From positions 1 to 33,827 of the forward strand of contig MNYW01000013.1 of the NCBI GenBank assembly GCA_001873295.1: DNA of 33,827 nucleotides, in the 5' to 3' direction. The first letter of the stretch is position 1; each line of letters opens with the position of its first letter. A program made the translations under genes and the position numbers. The notes beneath the pieces were generated by a model. The model did no database searches, was not told the origin of the DNA, and worked only from the letters and a program-made list of their open reading frames with translations. Shown here piece by piece: positions 32,831-33,827 of the stretch. Source of the stretch: Nitrospirae bacterium CG2_30_70_394 (GTDB lineage: Bacteria; CG2-30-53-67; CG2-30-70-394).

Positions 32831-33827
32831 CTACGCCGCCTGCGGCCGGACCGCCAGCTCCTGCTCGCGCACGGCGAGGGCGATCTTGAACCCGAGGGTG
32901 AGGACAAGCAGGCCGATCGCCCAGACGCCGGCGGCAATCGTCAGCTCCGGGGGGGTGGGCCAGTACTCCACCACCCGCTCCAGGGGGTTGGGGACGAAGC
33001 CGGCGACGATCAGGCCAAACCCCTTCTCCAGCATCAGGGAGAGGAAGAGGCAGACGCAGGCGATCACCAGGGTGACCGGGTGGTTGCGGCTGCGGGACGG
33101 CACCAGCAGCACCACCGAGACCACCCCCAGGATCACCGAGAGGCGCATGAAGGGGACCAGGAGGGTGTCTTCGCCAAGCCCCATGAAGAGGTAGACGAAG
33201 GGGGTCATGTGGCCCGGGATCTGGCTGTAGAAGGCGGTGAAGACCTCCAAGACGAGGAAGAAGAGGTTGGTCACCATGGCGTAGGCGATGATCTTCGCGA
33301 GCGTCTGGAGGGTGCGCTCACCCGGATCGAAGCGGCTCACCCGCCGCACGATGAAGAGGCAGAGGATGAGAAAGGCGGGGCCGGCGGCGAAGGCGGAGGC
33401 GAGGAAGCGCGGCGCCAGGATCGCGGTCAGCCAGTAGTCACGGCCGGGCAGGCCGGCGTAGAGGAAGGCGGTGACCGTGTGGATGGAGATCGCCCACGGG
33501 ATGGAGAGATAGATCAAGGGATTGAGCCAGCGCGGGTGGTGATCGCCGCGAGCCTGGTAGTAGAGGCTCACGGTGCTGATCACAAAATTGAGGAGGAAGT
33601 AGCCGGTGAGGACCGTGGCGTCCCAAAAGAGGATCGAGTTGGGGCGCGGGTGGAGGACGACGTACAAGACCCGTTGCGGCATCCCCATGTCCGCCATGAT
33701 GAAGAGGATGCACATGGTGACCGCGGCGACCGCCAGGATCTCCCCGAAGACCACCACCTTGCCAAAGGTCTGGTAGTCGTGGAGGTAGAAGGGGATCACC
33801 AGCATCACCGCCGAGGCGGCGACGCCG
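32831..33827 (-). CDS. DsrP/NrfD-family membrane subunit (5' end outside window)
   Basis: The visible 331 residues form at least eight membrane helices of the NrfD/PsrC superfamily, which exchange electrons with quinones in the membrane as part of multi-subunit redox complexes. The C-terminal part (EKGFGLIVAGFVPNPLERVVEYWPT) resembles DsrP of the DsrMKJOP complex and its relatives, which favours a sulfur-metabolism role. The frame is open to the window edge without a start, so the N-terminus and the partner iron-sulfur subunits lie beyond 33827. The stop codon is the TAG at 32831-32833. Polysulfide reductase or alternative complex III subunits remain possible. Confidence 0.75.
   Translation of the reverse strand, partial: GVAASAVMLVIPFYLHDYQTFGKVVVFGEILAVAAVTMCILFIMADMGMPQRVLYVVLHPRPNSILFWDATVLTGYFLLNFVISTVSLYYQARGDHHPRWLNPLIYLSIPWAISIHTVTAFLYAGLPGRDYWLTAILAPRFLASAFAAGPAFLILCLFIVRRVSRFDPGERTLQTLAKIIAYAMVTNLFFLVLEVFTAFYSQIPGHMTPFVYLFMGLGEDTLLVPFMRLSVILGVVSVVLLVPSRSRNHPVTLVIACVCLFLSLMLEKGFGLIVAGFVPNPLERVVEYWPTPPELTIAAGVWAIGLLVLTLGFKIALAVREQELAVRPQAA

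Overview
The window is very GC-rich (estimated above 70 percent by eye), densely coded, and bacterial. Gene content points to a proteobacterium with a chemotrophic or sulfur-oxidising lifestyle: a sulfide:quinone-oxidoreductase-like flavoprotein under an apparent sigma-54 promoter, a DsrP/NrfD-type membrane quinone-interacting subunit at the right edge, a class II (c'-like) cytochrome, a Bat operon and a FixL-like oxygen-sensing kinase. I cannot name the genus. No rRNA, tRNA, insertion sequence or convincing CRISPR array was seen.

Left part (1-6.7 kb): an M32 carboxypeptidase; a HipB/HipA-type toxin-antitoxin pair reading leftwards; an AT-richer divergent control region with four copies of a 16-bp near-palindrome placed symmetrically over two opposing promoters; then rightwards a thioredoxin-like protein and a long aldo/keto reductase; then a leftward secreted TPR protein with a decayed second copy next to it.

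Sulfur/redox part (6.9-13 kb): an SQR-like flavoprotein is followed on the same strand by two 50-residue paralogous proteins with no recognised domain. A textbook -24/-12 promoter and palindromic upstream sites lie ahead of it, and a divergent sigma-54 activator with a Cys/His-rich PAS-like sensor is encoded next door. Leftward genes for a cytochrome c' type protein and a stand-alone dihydrolipoamide dehydrogenase follow.

Bat part (13.4-19 kb): batB and batC (4-nt overlap) and a batD-batE fusion form a leftward set that is interrupted by a rightward vapBC toxin-antitoxin module. The module has its own three-iteron operator and sits between near-identical 22-bp direct repeats.

Central and right part (19-33.8 kb): a Ski2-like helicase with a small coupled partner gene; a cstA-type transporter of clearly lower GC (probably acquired); an ATP-grasp enzyme; a two-gene signalling unit made of a FixL-like heme-PAS hybrid kinase and an unusual receiver / pseudo-DHp / leucine-rich-repeat protein; a Lon protease; a possible small Cys-containing gene broken by a 4-nt duplication; and the truncated DsrP/NrfD gene.

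The best candidates for undescribed biology are the sigma-54-controlled SQR-like / twin micro-protein operon, the FixL-like kinase with its REC-pseudoDHp-LRR partner, and the symmetric four-operator control region between hipBA and the thioredoxin gene.
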